A stretch of DNA of 64,000 bases from positions 62,001-126,000 of the forward strand of contig JALHMB010000006.1 of assembly GCA_022844275.1 (NCBI GenBank). Direction: 5' to 3'. Of this stretch, positions 16,179 through 24,785 are shown one piece after another (the stretch's first letter is position 1; every line of letters starts with the position of its first letter). The notes under the pieces were generated by a model. The model was not told the origin of the DNA, made no database searches, and saw only the letters and a program-made list of their open reading frames with translations. A program made the position numbers and the translations under genes. Origin of the DNA: Hyphomicrobiaceae bacterium. Its GTDB lineage: Bacteria > Pseudomonadota > Alphaproteobacteria > Rhizobiales > Hyphomicrobiaceae.

Positions 16179-18332
16179 GTGATGGTTTTGGCGAGAAGAG
16201 CAACAAATACCTCGCCGACCTCAGGCACCTTGTTGCTGGCTCAGCTGATAGGTACCCCCGCCGTCAGCTATGGTGACATTCCCGTTCAACTATCGAACCG
16301 AAAGTCCCGCGCGCTCCTCGCCTACCTCTTTCTGACCGACAAGGGGCGCGAGAAGCGGGAGCGGCTCGTAGGCATGCTTTGGAGCGAAACGGACGACGCG
16401 CGTGCCCGAGCCTCACTCCGCCAGGCCCTCTACGAGACCAGAGCGGCGCTCAGCACCACGGGCTATAACGGTTTCGAAGCCGACAAGTTCGACGTGGGCC
16501 TAAAAATCGCAACCTTCGAGTCCGACATCGCGAACGTGATTGAGCGAGCCAGGGCGGGCGAGACACATCGTCTGCTGCTCGACCGCGAGCGATTGACTGA
16601 CCAACTTCTCGACGGTTGCGATGCGATTGATCCTGCCTTCGACGTCTGGCTCACAGCCAAGCGCGAGGCCATCCGACAACGCATTGAGCGCGATCTCGAA
16701 GCAGCCCTGAGGGCGACTTCGCCGGGCGATCAAAACATCGAGGATCTGGCGCGGGCTATCTTGAATCTCGATCCAACGCATGAGGAAGCTGCACGCGCAC
16801 TCATGGGCGCGCGCCAAACAGCGGGCGACACTGCAGGCGCGCTCACAATCTACAAGAAGCTGTGGGACCTTCTAGACACAGAGTACGACACCGAACCATC
16901 GAGAGAGACGCAGGATCTCGTCGCCACGATAAAGCTCGGCCAGCCGCTGACTCCGAGAGTCCAGCCGAGCAGAACAGGTGCTCCGCAAGCCGCCGCTGCA
17001 AGTTCGTTTTCGTCCGTGCCTCCGACCGGCGCGATGATGCCGCTCGCCGCATTACCCACTGCAAGCCATGCTATGACCGCCGGCGACCGCTGGTCCTCAC
17101 GCTTCGTGTTGTCGGTTGCACCATTCGAGATCGCTGGCGCGAGGTCCGAACAGCTTCATCTCGTGCACGGATTCCGACGCGAGCTGCTCGCCTGCCTGAC
17201 GCGCTTCCGCGAGTGGCTTGTTCGAGATCTAGGCCCGGTCAACCGCCAGCCGCTCGCGCCGCTAGATCAATCCGCCGAGGAATATACGATCGAGGCGAGC
17301 GCCGTGCAGGCGGGCGAAGCCTTGCGCCTTGTGCTGACACTCAAGGAAACCGCCACGGGCGTGCTTCTTTGGAGCGAACGCCTCGAACTGTCAGCGGCAG
17401 AATGGATGAACGCGCAACAGACAGTCATGCGCAGGTTGGCCGCGGCACTCAAGGTGAACGTATCCGCCGAACGGATGTCGAGCATCTCGCCACGGCCTGA
17501 CGAAGGCCTCAAGGTCTTCGATACGTGGTTGCGCGGACAGGCGCTCATTCTGAGTTTCGACCCCAATGATTGGCATCGCGCCGCCGAGCTATTTCGCACA
17601 GCTATCCGGGAGGCACCGAGCTTCGCACCCGCCTATTCCAGCCTCGCCCAGCTCCAGAACACGATCCATTTCGTGCATCCGGGCATCTTCCGCAGCATGG
17701 AGCGGGCAACGGACGCCCTGAACTACGCACGCGAAGCAGCGCGCCTCGACCCCGTGGATTCACGTTCCCACCTTGCGCTCGGCTGGGCGCACGCGTTTGC
17801 CAGCCAGCACGATCAAGCGGCCGCGCATCATGAGCTGGCCCGCGAACTAAACGACAATGATCCTTGGACGAGCACGTCAGCTGGTCTTGGCTTTGCCTTC
17901 GCCGGCGACACCCAGAAGGCGCTCGCGTTCCTACGCGACGCCGCCAGCCACATGGTCGATCCCATGCCCATACACTGGCGCTATCGGACCATCGTTGAGC
18001 ACATCAGCGGCAACTACGCAGCGTCGCTCGCTGCCGCCGAGCAGGCGACGAGTAGCGTTCCGAACGAGATCGGATGGAAGGTCTCCGCTCTATATCATCT
18101 CGGGGAGAAAACCCAGGCGGCGCAGGAGCTCAAGCGCTTCTACGCTTTGGTAGCTCAGCGCTGGTGCGGTTCTTTACAGCCGACCGAGGAAACCATGGCG
18201 AAATGGTTCCTGCACCTGTTCCCCATGCGCCGTACGGAGGATTGGGAGCACCTGCGGGAGGGACTGGCGGGCGCAGGTGCTCCCGTTACGGGTCTATCTC
18301 CAGCAATTTCACGCCTAACGGCGCACGCGTGA
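16179..18332 (+). CDS. SARP/BTAD-type transcriptional activator with C-terminal TPR region
   Basis: A 717-residue regulator. The N-terminus is an OmpR/SARP-like winged-helix domain (LSNRKSRALLAYLFL to RASLRQALYETRAAL, about 40-95). A bacterial transcriptional activation domain rich in paired helices follows (about 105-250: AREALYIRL-type helices, then GDTAGALTIYKKLWDLLDTEYDTEPS). A linker leads to a section like the adenylyl-cyclase-associated FVLSVAPFEIAG domain (about 310-430). The C-terminus is a TPR array (about 440-690: AAELFRTAIREAPSFAPAYSSLA, then YAREAARLDPVDSRSHLALGWAHA). No receiver domain, so activity is probably set by a ligand or by protein contact through the TPRs. It converges on the heme peroxidase operon. 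Confidence 0.85.
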   Translation: MMVLARRATNTSPTSGTLLLAQLIGTPAVSYGDIPVQLSNRKSRALLAYLFLTDKGREKRERLVGMLWSETDDARARASLRQALYETRAALSTTGYNGFEADKFDVGLKIATFESDIANVIERARAGETHRLLLDRERLTDQLLDGCDAIDPAFDVWLTAKREAIRQRIERDLEAALRATSPGDQNIEDLARAILNLDPTHEEAARALMGARQTAGDTAGALTIYKKLWDLLDTEYDTEPSRETQDLVATIKLGQPLTPRVQPSRTGAPQAAAASSFSSVPPTGAMMPLAALPTASHAMTAGDRWSSRFVLSVAPFEIAGARSEQLHLVHGFRRELLACLTRFREWLVRDLGPVNRQPLAPLDQSAEEYTIEASAVQAGEALRLVLTLKETATGVLLWSERLELSAAEWMNAQQTVMRRLAAALKVNVSAERMSSISPRPDEGLKVFDTWLRGQALILSFDPNDWHRAAELFRTAIREAPSFAPAYSSLAQLQNTIHFVHPGIFRSMERATDALNYAREAARLDPVDSRSHLALGWAHAFASQHDQAAAHHELARELNDNDPWTSTSAGLGFAFAGDTQKALAFLRDAASHMVDPMPIHWRYRTIVEHISGNYAASLAAAEQATSSVPNEIGWKVSALYHLGEKTQAAQELKRFYALVAQRWCGSLQPTEETMAKWFLHLFPMRRTEDWEHLREGLAGAGAPVTGLSPAISRLTAHA

Positions 18333-18354
18333 ACGACCCGACTCGTGTTGCGCC

Positions 18355-18774
18355 TCAGGCGCACATGCTAATGCTGTAGTCGCCGATACGCAGCGCGTGA
18401 AACTCGAGCTTGGCTTCGAGCGTGTTCGGAACGTCCAGCTCGGCGTGATAGAACTGGTCGTAGAAAGCTGGGATCTTGTATTGCAGTGTGCTTTGAGCGA
18501 ACTCCTGCTCATTCTCCTCGACAATCTCCTTGGGTGGCAGGCGAATGGTAAGCGCGGCCTTGCTCGGCTGAACGAAGACGATCGCGTGCATCCAATCCGG
18601 GAGCTCGAGCCCGAGGCCAAGCTTCTCGTTGCAGAGCGTCTTGAACTCCTCGTACGTATGCGGCAGTGGAATTGGCGGTTGGCCCGGGGCGAGATAGTTC
18701 TTGCCGGTTGCCCACGATTTGACCAGTAGTCCCCACTTCAGCTCGCTGCCCGGGGGTACGATACGCTTTGGCAT
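18355..18774 (-). CDS. Hypothetical protein cotranscribed with heme peroxidase
   Basis: A 139-residue soluble protein I do not recognise. It opens MPKRIVPPGSELKWGLLVKSW and is rich in aromatic residues, with two Cys (about 48 and the penultimate residue), no signal peptide and no membrane segment. It starts 33 bases after the heme peroxidase stop on the same strand, so it is very likely its operon partner. It could be an accessory or substrate-handling protein. The convergent regulator gene ends 22 bases away. Confidence 0.7.
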   Translation of the reverse strand: MPKRIVPPGSELKWGLLVKSWATGKNYLAPGQPPIPLPHTYEEFKTLCNEKLGLGLELPDWMHAIVFVQPSKAALTIRLPPKEIVEENEQEFAQSTLQYKIPAFYDQFYHAELDVPNTLEAKLEFHALRIGDYSISMCA

Positions 18775-18807
18775 GGGTCGTCTCCACTTAAGTAGGCTTC
18801 ATTGGTT

Positions 18808-20637
18808 CTATGCGAGAAATGCCTCATTCTCGGCGAGAAAGAGTATCACGTCCTTCATCTCATTGATGTCGTTGCCGCCGACCGCCACATCCGCAAGTGC
18901 GTCGGGAGCCGAGAGTAGTTTCCCGCAGCATTCTTTAATCGACTGAGCAAGACTCGGCGCGTCGTCGAACATAACCTTGTTGCGATCGAGCGCGCCGTAG
19001 ATCGTCTCGGCCACGATGATCGATCCGAGAGCGCCGAGACGCACGCCGCCACCTTCGCGGCTGGGCGCGCCTCCGCTAATGGAATGTGCCGCCTCGAAGA
19101 GAATGAACAACGAGAGCGGAGGATGATCGGCGAGGCGCGTTATGTCGGTAGGAGACAAAGGAATCAGGCCGTTCTTCTCGCCAAGCCAGCCTGATAAACG
19201 CGCCCGCCACAAGTCATAGGTGCTGAAAATATTGGCGAGTTTAGAATTCGGTCGTTTCTTGAGCTTTTCTTGAAGGTGGCCGATGAGGTCGGGAACGGAC
19301 CAGACACCGGCAAATGCCGCGCTCATGTGATCGAGGAATGGAAGCCCACGCCCGCTCTCGGGCGTGAAGATCAGATCTGCAATCAGAGGCTTCGCGTAGT
19401 GCGGGCCAATTCGCCGGCTGAAGTTCGGCGCGACCGTCGGGTCGATCTCGAAGAATAGGCGCCAATCAACCATCCATTCGGGGCTGACAGGCAGCTTGTA
19501 GGGAAGGCGCGGGGACTGCTCCAACCCGAAGTTCATGAGCTCGGGCTTCGTTGGATCGTTTACTCGGTAGGAGTTCCGCACCATCGCATGGCCGAAGCGG
19601 AATGCTCCGTGCGAGAATTCGAGCGGAATGCCTTCCTTGACGTCCTTGCCATCCTCGAGCCGAAAGCCCTTGGCATAAGCCTCGTAGATTTCCGGATGCA
19701 GGAGCTTGCGCATCAGATCATTCCGGATGATGCGCCGATAGATGAGCGTGACTACCGTGCGCGCACACACGAACCGACGCCACGCGAACTCCTGCTCGGA
19801 CCATTCATCGTGCCTCGCGACACGCTTCTCCAGCTTGCCGATCAGCGTGTTGTGCAGGAGATGGAACAACACGGTGAGCTGCGAAAGCAACGCGTGCGAG
19901 TCGTTGCGCGTGTCGGCGACCATCGTCTCCGTCGCCCACAGCTTGGCGCGATCGCTTTGCCGTGCACCGTCTTCGACCAGGTTGATCGGACGGTTGGTGG
20001 CGTCGACACCAGCCGTGCCGGTACCGCGCCCAAGGTCGCGGTGCGGGCAATGCTTGGTCCCGGCAATTTTTGGGCACAAGGGTCCAACACGAAGGCGCGT
20101 GCGCGGGACGAGCCCCCTGCCACGGAGATGCTCGCGGCTGAACTCATAGGGCTCGGGTGTGAGCTCCGGACCATTGCCGTAGATCGTCTCCAGGACAAGT
20201 GCATCATCCCGGGCATTCTCGACCTCGGCACGCTCGACGTCGACCGAGAGCGAAACCGTGCTCGCGACGAGGTCGTGTGCCACGAGTTGCAGCAGATAGG
20301 TGTAGCCTGAGGGAATGTGCGGGTTTTCCCAGCGCTCGATCGGCTCTGCACCGGGGATCGCGGCCGCACTTCCAGGAGCAGGCTCGATCCGGTCCGGCCA
20401 GAATTTGTACTCGCCCGTATTGTCCTGGCCCGCGATTACGCGGCTCGCCAGCCCCTTCATCAGCGCAGTGAGCTTCTCTTCACTGCCCGGCTCGTCCATC
20501 AGGCCGCCAGCGCTGAAAATAACAGCCGGCGTGCCGCACAGATTGCGAAAGCCGCGCCGCAAGATTGGGCCGGCCTTTGCTCGCGCCTCGGCGGCAAACT
20601 TGCGTGCCCTCAGACCTAGCGGATTGAAACCGTGCAT
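18808..20637 (-). CDS. Animal-type heme peroxidase (peroxidase-cyclooxygenase superfamily)
   Basis: A 609-residue heme enzyme expected to use peroxide to oxidise halides or organic substrates. The distal His is in QLVAHDLV (about 121), the catalytic Arg in VADTRNDSHALLSQLTVLFHLLHN (about 244) and the proximal His in FRFGHAMVRNSYRVN (about 350), which are the right spacing and motifs for the superfamily. No signal peptide or membrane anchor is visible, so it seems cytoplasmic unless exported by another route. There is no C-terminal repeat domain of the RTX type found in some bacterial members. It leads an operon with the 139-residue unknown protein and faces a SARP-type regulator. Enzyme chemistry is not predictable. 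Confidence 0.9.
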   Translation of the reverse strand: MHGFNPLGLRARKFAAEARAKAGPILRRGFRNLCGTPAVIFSAGGLMDEPGSEEKLTALMKGLASRVIAGQDNTGEYKFWPDRIEPAPGSAAAIPGAEPIERWENPHIPSGYTYLLQLVAHDLVASTVSLSVDVERAEVENARDDALVLETIYGNGPELTPEPYEFSREHLRGRGLVPRTRLRVGPLCPKIAGTKHCPHRDLGRGTGTAGVDATNRPINLVEDGARQSDRAKLWATETMVADTRNDSHALLSQLTVLFHLLHNTLIGKLEKRVARHDEWSEQEFAWRRFVCARTVVTLIYRRIIRNDLMRKLLHPEIYEAYAKGFRLEDGKDVKEGIPLEFSHGAFRFGHAMVRNSYRVNDPTKPELMNFGLEQSPRLPYKLPVSPEWMVDWRLFFEIDPTVAPNFSRRIGPHYAKPLIADLIFTPESGRGLPFLDHMSAAFAGVWSVPDLIGHLQEKLKKRPNSKLANIFSTYDLWRARLSGWLGEKNGLIPLSPTDITRLADHPPLSLFILFEAAHSISGGAPSREGGGVRLGALGSIIVAETIYGALDRNKVMFDDAPSLAQSIKECCGKLLSAPDALADVAVGGNDINEMKDVILFLAENEAFLA

Positions 20638-20845
20638 TCCTCTGCCCCTTAGCCAGACGGAATAGCCTCGAAATTTGCCCGTTAGGTCCAGCCTAAGCTG
20701 GCTTCCGTCAATTCAGCGTCAAGACCGCGAGAGCGCCCGGCGGTCCGCCGGCGTACGTCAGCTTGACGAACCATTCGTACAACTTTTCCGCAGCCGGATC
20801 TCTTGAGGTCCGGCCGGGGTACCCGGGACTGCGGAGGAGAGGTGA

Positions 20846-21157
20846 ATGGACAACGACGCAACTCGAAATGGATCGACGCTTGGCGCGATCTTCGTTCGGC
20901 TGAGCGCCACAATAGGCCGCTGGCGTTGCAGCCAGCGGGCTGCGCTCATGGCGGCCGATACCTATGAGGCGACGCGCAGCACCGGCGCCCCGCACGACGT
21001 CGCCGCCAACGCGGCTTTCCAGGCTCTGACAGGAGATGAGCGCCCCATGCTCCCCGATGGGGCGGACACCGCACAATCGCTGCAGGCAGCCCCCCTTCAT
21101 TGCCCGGAAAGCGAAGGCCGTCCCGCGGGATGGGCGGCCCTACAGGGCACATGCTGA
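20846..21157 (+). CDS. Small hypothetical protein
   Basis: A 103-codon frame preceded by a very good ribosome-binding site (ggaggagaggtga ending at the ATG). The middle (AADTYEATRSTGAPHDVAANAAFQAL) reads like a helical alphaproteobacterial protein. The tail is less convincing. It occupies the otherwise empty 650 bases between the peroxidase and OsmC genes. I do not recognise a family, and it could be a chance frame. Confidence 0.45.
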   Translation: MDNDATRNGSTLGAIFVRLSATIGRWRCSQRAALMAADTYEATRSTGAPHDVAANAAFQALTGDERPMLPDGADTAQSLQAAPLHCPESEGRPAGWAALQGTC

Positions 21158-21284
21158 GCGGGAAACCCCACCCGCCGGCCGATAGCAACGCCGTGATAGC
21201 CCCTGGAACTCGGGCTGCGCTATCCCCATTCAGTAGAAAGCGGGGCCGCGCCGGCCCTCGCCCACGCCAAGGGAGACGAAATCC

Positions 21285-21713
21285 ATGAAGATCAACCGGA
21301 AGGGTAGCGCGAGCTGGAGCGGCGGCCTCAAGGACGGCAAAGGCACGATCAGTACGGAAAGCGGGGCGCTCGCCAACCATCACTATGGTTTCGCAATGCG
21401 CTTCGAGGGCGTGAAGGGGACGAACCCCGAGGAGCTGATCGGCGCCGCCCATGCCGGCTGTTTCACGATGGCTCTCTCCAATATCCTCGGCCAGGCGAAA
21501 CTGACCGCGACCAAGATGGATACGACAGCCACGGTGACGCTGGAGCAGAAGGACGGCGGTTTTTCAATTACCGCAATCCACCTCGACCTCAAGGCCCAGA
21601 TTCCCGGTACGGATCAAGCGCAATTCGCCGAGCTCGCCAAGAAGGCCAAAGAGAATTGTCCCGTCTCGAAGCTCTTCAAGGCCGAGATCACGCTCGACGC
21701 GAAGCTCGTCTGA
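21285..21713 (+). CDS. OsmC/Ohr family peroxiredoxin
   Basis: A 142-residue thiol peroxidase that reduces organic hydroperoxides. The two redox Cys are in AAHAGCFTMAL (about Cys59) and ENCPVSKLF (about Cys125), the OsmC spacing. MKINRKGSASWSGGLKDGKG is a typical OsmC rather than Ohr start. An aagggaga site precedes the ATG. It stands alone on the strand, followed after 120 bases by an SDR gene. Closeness to the heme peroxidase may reflect a shared role in peroxide handling, but this is inference. Confidence 0.92.
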   Translation: MKINRKGSASWSGGLKDGKGTISTESGALANHHYGFAMRFEGVKGTNPEELIGAAHAGCFTMALSNILGQAKLTATKMDTTATVTLEQKDGGFSITAIHLDLKAQIPGTDQAQFAELAKKAKENCPVSKLFKAEITLDAKLV

Positions 21714-21833
21714 GGACGGCGCAGTCAGACCGACGTTGGGTTTCCTCCCTGTCGACGAGGCGGCCCTTCTCATGCTTGAGCCCCGCGACGGGGCAGCGTA
21801 GGAAGGGCAACCAAACATAATGGGGAGGGCACT

Positions 21834-22604
21834 ATGGGCCGCCTGACAGGCAAGGTCGCCTTCATCACCGGCGGTGGTGGTGGGATCGGTCGCGCTACGG
21901 CCGAGCGCTTTGCCGAAGAGGGCGCCAAGGTCGTCATCGCCGACATCGATGCCTCATCGGGGGAGGAGTCCGCAGTTTCTGCCCGCAAACATGCGGCGAA
22001 CAGCGGCGGCGACGCTTGCTTCGTGCGCTGCAACGTGACCGACACGTCGAGCGTTACGGCCGCCATGGCTGAAACGGTCGCTCGTTTCGGCAAGCTCGAC
22101 ATCCTCCACAATAACGCTGGCGGCGCCCAACCCGCCGATGGTCCGGTGACAGAAGTGGCGGACGAGGAGTTCTGGCGCGCCATCAAGCTTGATCTCTACG
22201 GCACATTCCTGTGCTCGAAGGTCGGCATCCCGCACATCATCAAGGCGGGTGGCGGCTCGATCATCAATATGTCCTCTATCGTGGCGCTCATGGCTCTGCC
22301 GGGGCGTGACTGCTACACCATGGCCAAGGGCGGCATTGCCGCGCTCACGCGCTCCATGGCCGTTGAGTACGCACCGAACAAGATCCGCGTGAACGCGATC
22401 GCGCCCTCGGTGACGTTGACTGATCGCGTGAAGAAGATGCTCGACGGCAGCGGAAACGCCACCGAGCGCATTGCCGCCTCGCACCTCTTGGGCCTCGGCC
22501 AGCCGATCCATATTGCCAACATGGCCGTCTATCTCGCCTCGGACGAGGCAGCGATTACGACCGGCCAGGTCTTTCCTGTCGATAGCGGCGCGACCATCTG
22601 GTAG
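21834..22604 (+). CDS. Short-chain dehydrogenase/reductase
   Basis: Classical SDR of 256 residues. The cofactor motif is TGGGGGIG (12-19), followed by NNAGG, catalytic Ser in NMSSIV, and Tyr-x3-Lys in YTMAKGG. The Asp after beta-2 (VVIADIDAS) indicates NAD preference. The substrate is unknown; relatives are often annotated as 3-oxoacyl-ACP reductase or glucose dehydrogenase without proof. The convergent flavoprotein gene ends 11 bases from its stop. Confidence 0.88.
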   Translation: MGRLTGKVAFITGGGGGIGRATAERFAEEGAKVVIADIDASSGEESAVSARKHAANSGGDACFVRCNVTDTSSVTAAMAETVARFGKLDILHNNAGGAQPADGPVTEVADEEFWRAIKLDLYGTFLCSKVGIPHIIKAGGGSIINMSSIVALMALPGRDCYTMAKGGIAALTRSMAVEYAPNKIRVNAIAPSVTLTDRVKKMLDGSGNATERIAASHLLGLGQPIHIANMAVYLASDEAAITTGQVFPVDSGATIW

Positions 22605-22614
22605 TCGCTCGGCC

Positions 22615-23721
22615 TCAGCCTGCTACTATCGCATAAGGGTCGAGTGCGAGCTCCGTCGGCTTGCCGAGCGCGAGCCTGGCGAGTTCCGCACCGCTGAACG
22701 GCCCCATGGAGAGACCGCTCGGGCCAAGGCCATTGCCGATGATCAGGTTTTCGATGCCCGGCGCCCGCCCGAGCTTCGGACGGTAGTCGTCGGCCAGCGG
22801 GCGGAAGCCGATGCGGATCTCGTGCAGCGTCCAGCTGGCGAGCCCCGGCGCGACGGCAAGCCCCGCATTGAGCACCTCGGCAACACCGTCAGCCGTCAGG
22901 CGATAGTCGAAGCCCGAGCCCGTCTCCCGCGATGCGCCGATGACAATGCGCGAGTCTTCGAAGGCGAGCAGATAGTAGCTATTGAGCGGCTGCAGGATCG
23001 GCCAGTTCGCTGTATCAGTCCCAGGCAGGCGCAGGTGGATGATCTGGCCGCGCTGCGGCGCCACAGCGAGCTTCACGCCCGCAGGTTCCAGGAGCTTCGG
23101 TGCCCAGGCTCCGGCCGCAGCGATAACGACATCAGCTTCGATCAGCTCGCCATCGACACGCACGCCCGCCGCTCGACTGCCGCGCATGACGAGTTCGGCC
23201 GAGCCATTCACGAGCCGCGATCCATGCTTGCCCGCAGCCCGCTGCATGGCCGCAGCTATACGCCGACCGTCGACGCGGGCACCACCGGATACGAAGAGCG
23301 CCGGCTGATCTGGCCGCAAGGCGGGGAACATGCGCCGTGCATCGGCCGGCGACAGGCGCTCGATGCTGCCGGCTTCCGGTGCATCGACGGCACGCGTCCG
23401 CGCCCTGCGTTCGGCTGCATCGAGGTCCGCCGGATCGGAGGGCACGTAGAGACTGCCGACCTTGGCATAGCCGAGATCGTGCTCACCATCCTCGGCGAGC
23501 CTCTCGACGAGATGCGGATAGTAGCGCGCGCCATGCGCGAGCAAGGCATAGTACGCTTCGTCGATCGTCGGCGAGCCCCAGGGGCAGACAATGCCCGCGC
23601 CGGCGGACGTTGCACGCCCCTCGTCGGCCCGGTCGACGAGCGTGACGGTGCATCCAGCGAGCGAGAGGTTGTATGCCGCGCTTGCGCCGAGAATACCGCC
23701 GCCAACCACCACGACTTTCAT
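22615..23721 (-). CDS. FAD-dependent amine/amino acid oxidoreductase (DAO family)
   Basis: A 368-residue flavoenzyme of the D-amino acid/glycine/sarcosine oxidase fold. The dinucleotide-binding start is VVVGGGILGASAAYNLSLAG, with DRADEGRATSAGAG after beta-2. The C-terminal FAD contact is GLGPSGLSMGPFSG. It would oxidise a secondary or primary amine to an imine. It starts in a TGATG overlap with the aldo/keto reductase stop (shared base 23721), implying translational coupling, and is the third gene of an SDR-AKR-DAO unit. Substrate unresolved between sarcosine, glycine, proline and D-amino acids. Confidence 0.88.
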   Translation of the reverse strand: MKVVVVGGGILGASAAYNLSLAGCTVTLVDRADEGRATSAGAGIVCPWGSPTIDEAYYALLAHGARYYPHLVERLAEDGEHDLGYAKVGSLYVPSDPADLDAAERRARTRAVDAPEAGSIERLSPADARRMFPALRPDQPALFVSGGARVDGRRIAAAMQRAAGKHGSRLVNGSAELVMRGSRAAGVRVDGELIEADVVIAAAGAWAPKLLEPAGVKLAVAPQRGQIIHLRLPGTDTANWPILQPLNSYYLLAFEDSRIVIGASRETGSGFDYRLTADGVAEVLNAGLAVAPGLASWTLHEIRIGFRPLADDYRPKLGRAPGIENLIIGNGLGPSGLSMGPFSGAELARLALGKPTELALDPYAIVAG

Positions 23722-24770
23722 CAGCCGGCTCCTCCATTGCCAAGTCGCGGCGTCGGCGCATCCTGCCGGATCAAGCCCTCGGCCTTCAGCTCGTCCCAGA
23801 GGGCGTCGGGTATCGTCGTGCGCATCCAGGCAAAGTTCATCCGCACTTCCTCGGTCGCGATCGGCCCCGGTATCACCGAGACGATGCTTGGATGACCGAA
23901 CGGGAACTGCAACGCCGCGGCACCGAGCGGAACGCCATGACGCGCGCAGGCTGCGCCGATACGCTGTGCCTTCGCGATGACATCGGGCTCCGCCGGGTTA
24001 TAGCGGTAGAGTGCGCCCGGCGCCGGCCCGCGCGCGAGAATGCCCGAGGCGAAGGGTGCGCCGATCACGATCGAGATGCCCCGCTCCGCACACATCTGCA
24101 GCTCGCCGTCGAGCGCTTCCTGCTCCATGAGCGTGTACGGCATGGCGACGAGGAAGAAGTCGATATCGAAGCGCTCCAGAAAGCGCGGGATCATGCCGAT
24201 GTGGTTCACACCGGCACCGATTGCCTTGATCTCGCCGCGCGACCTGAGATCGGCGAGCGCCCTAAAGCCATTCTCCTTATCGAGCTGGTCGAGGCCCCGC
24301 CGGACGTTCTCTTCGGTCTGCTGATGGCGCGGATCGAGGTCATGAATGAGAAGAGCATCCACGCGGTTGAGACCGAGGCGGGCAAGGCTCGTCTCGTAAC
24401 TCCTGAGGATCGCATCGTGCCTGTAGTCGAAACGCGGCTCGAAGGGCAGGCCGCCGAGCCAGCGCGGATGCACATACGTATCCGGCTCTGCGGGACGCGA
24501 ATACAGGCGGCCGACCTTCGTCGAGATGACGAAGCTCGACCGTGGTTTCGTCCGCAGAACCCGGCCAAAGCGCAGCTCGCTCTTGCCATTGCCGTACCAG
24601 GGCGAGGTATCGAAGTAGCCGATGCCGCCCGCGTGCGCGGCATCGAGCGCTGCTTCAGCCTGGGGCTCCGGAATGGATTCGCGGGCGTCGCCGAGGCTCG
24701 CGCCACCCATGCCGAGCTGTGTGACTTCGAACGCGGTCCGGCCGACCTTGCGCTTGAGAAATGGATCCAT
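23721..24770 (-). CDS. Aldo/keto reductase (D-threo-aldose dehydrogenase/pyridoxal dehydrogenase-like)
   Basis: A 349-residue TIM-barrel oxidoreductase. The catalytic Asp and Tyr are in YFDTSPWYGNGKSE, the Lys in FVISTKVGRL and the His in LLIHDLD; the NAD(P) loop is near VSVIPGPIATEEV. The sequence style is that of L-fucose/D-arabinose dehydrogenases and pyridoxal 4-dehydrogenase. It starts 15 bases after the upstream SDR gene and overlaps the flavoprotein start, so it is the middle gene of a three-gene unit, probably oxidative catabolism of a small amine or sugar. Confidence 0.88.
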   Translation of the reverse strand: MDPFLKRKVGRTAFEVTQLGMGGASLGDARESIPEPQAEAALDAAHAGGIGYFDTSPWYGNGKSELRFGRVLRTKPRSSFVISTKVGRLYSRPAEPDTYVHPRWLGGLPFEPRFDYRHDAILRSYETSLARLGLNRVDALLIHDLDPRHQQTEENVRRGLDQLDKENGFRALADLRSRGEIKAIGAGVNHIGMIPRFLERFDIDFFLVAMPYTLMEQEALDGELQMCAERGISIVIGAPFASGILARGPAPGALYRYNPAEPDVIAKAQRIGAACARHGVPLGAAALQFPFGHPSIVSVIPGPIATEEVRMNFAWMRTTIPDALWDELKAEGLIRQDAPTPRLGNGGAG

Positions 24771-24785
24771 CTTTATGCCTGCTGA

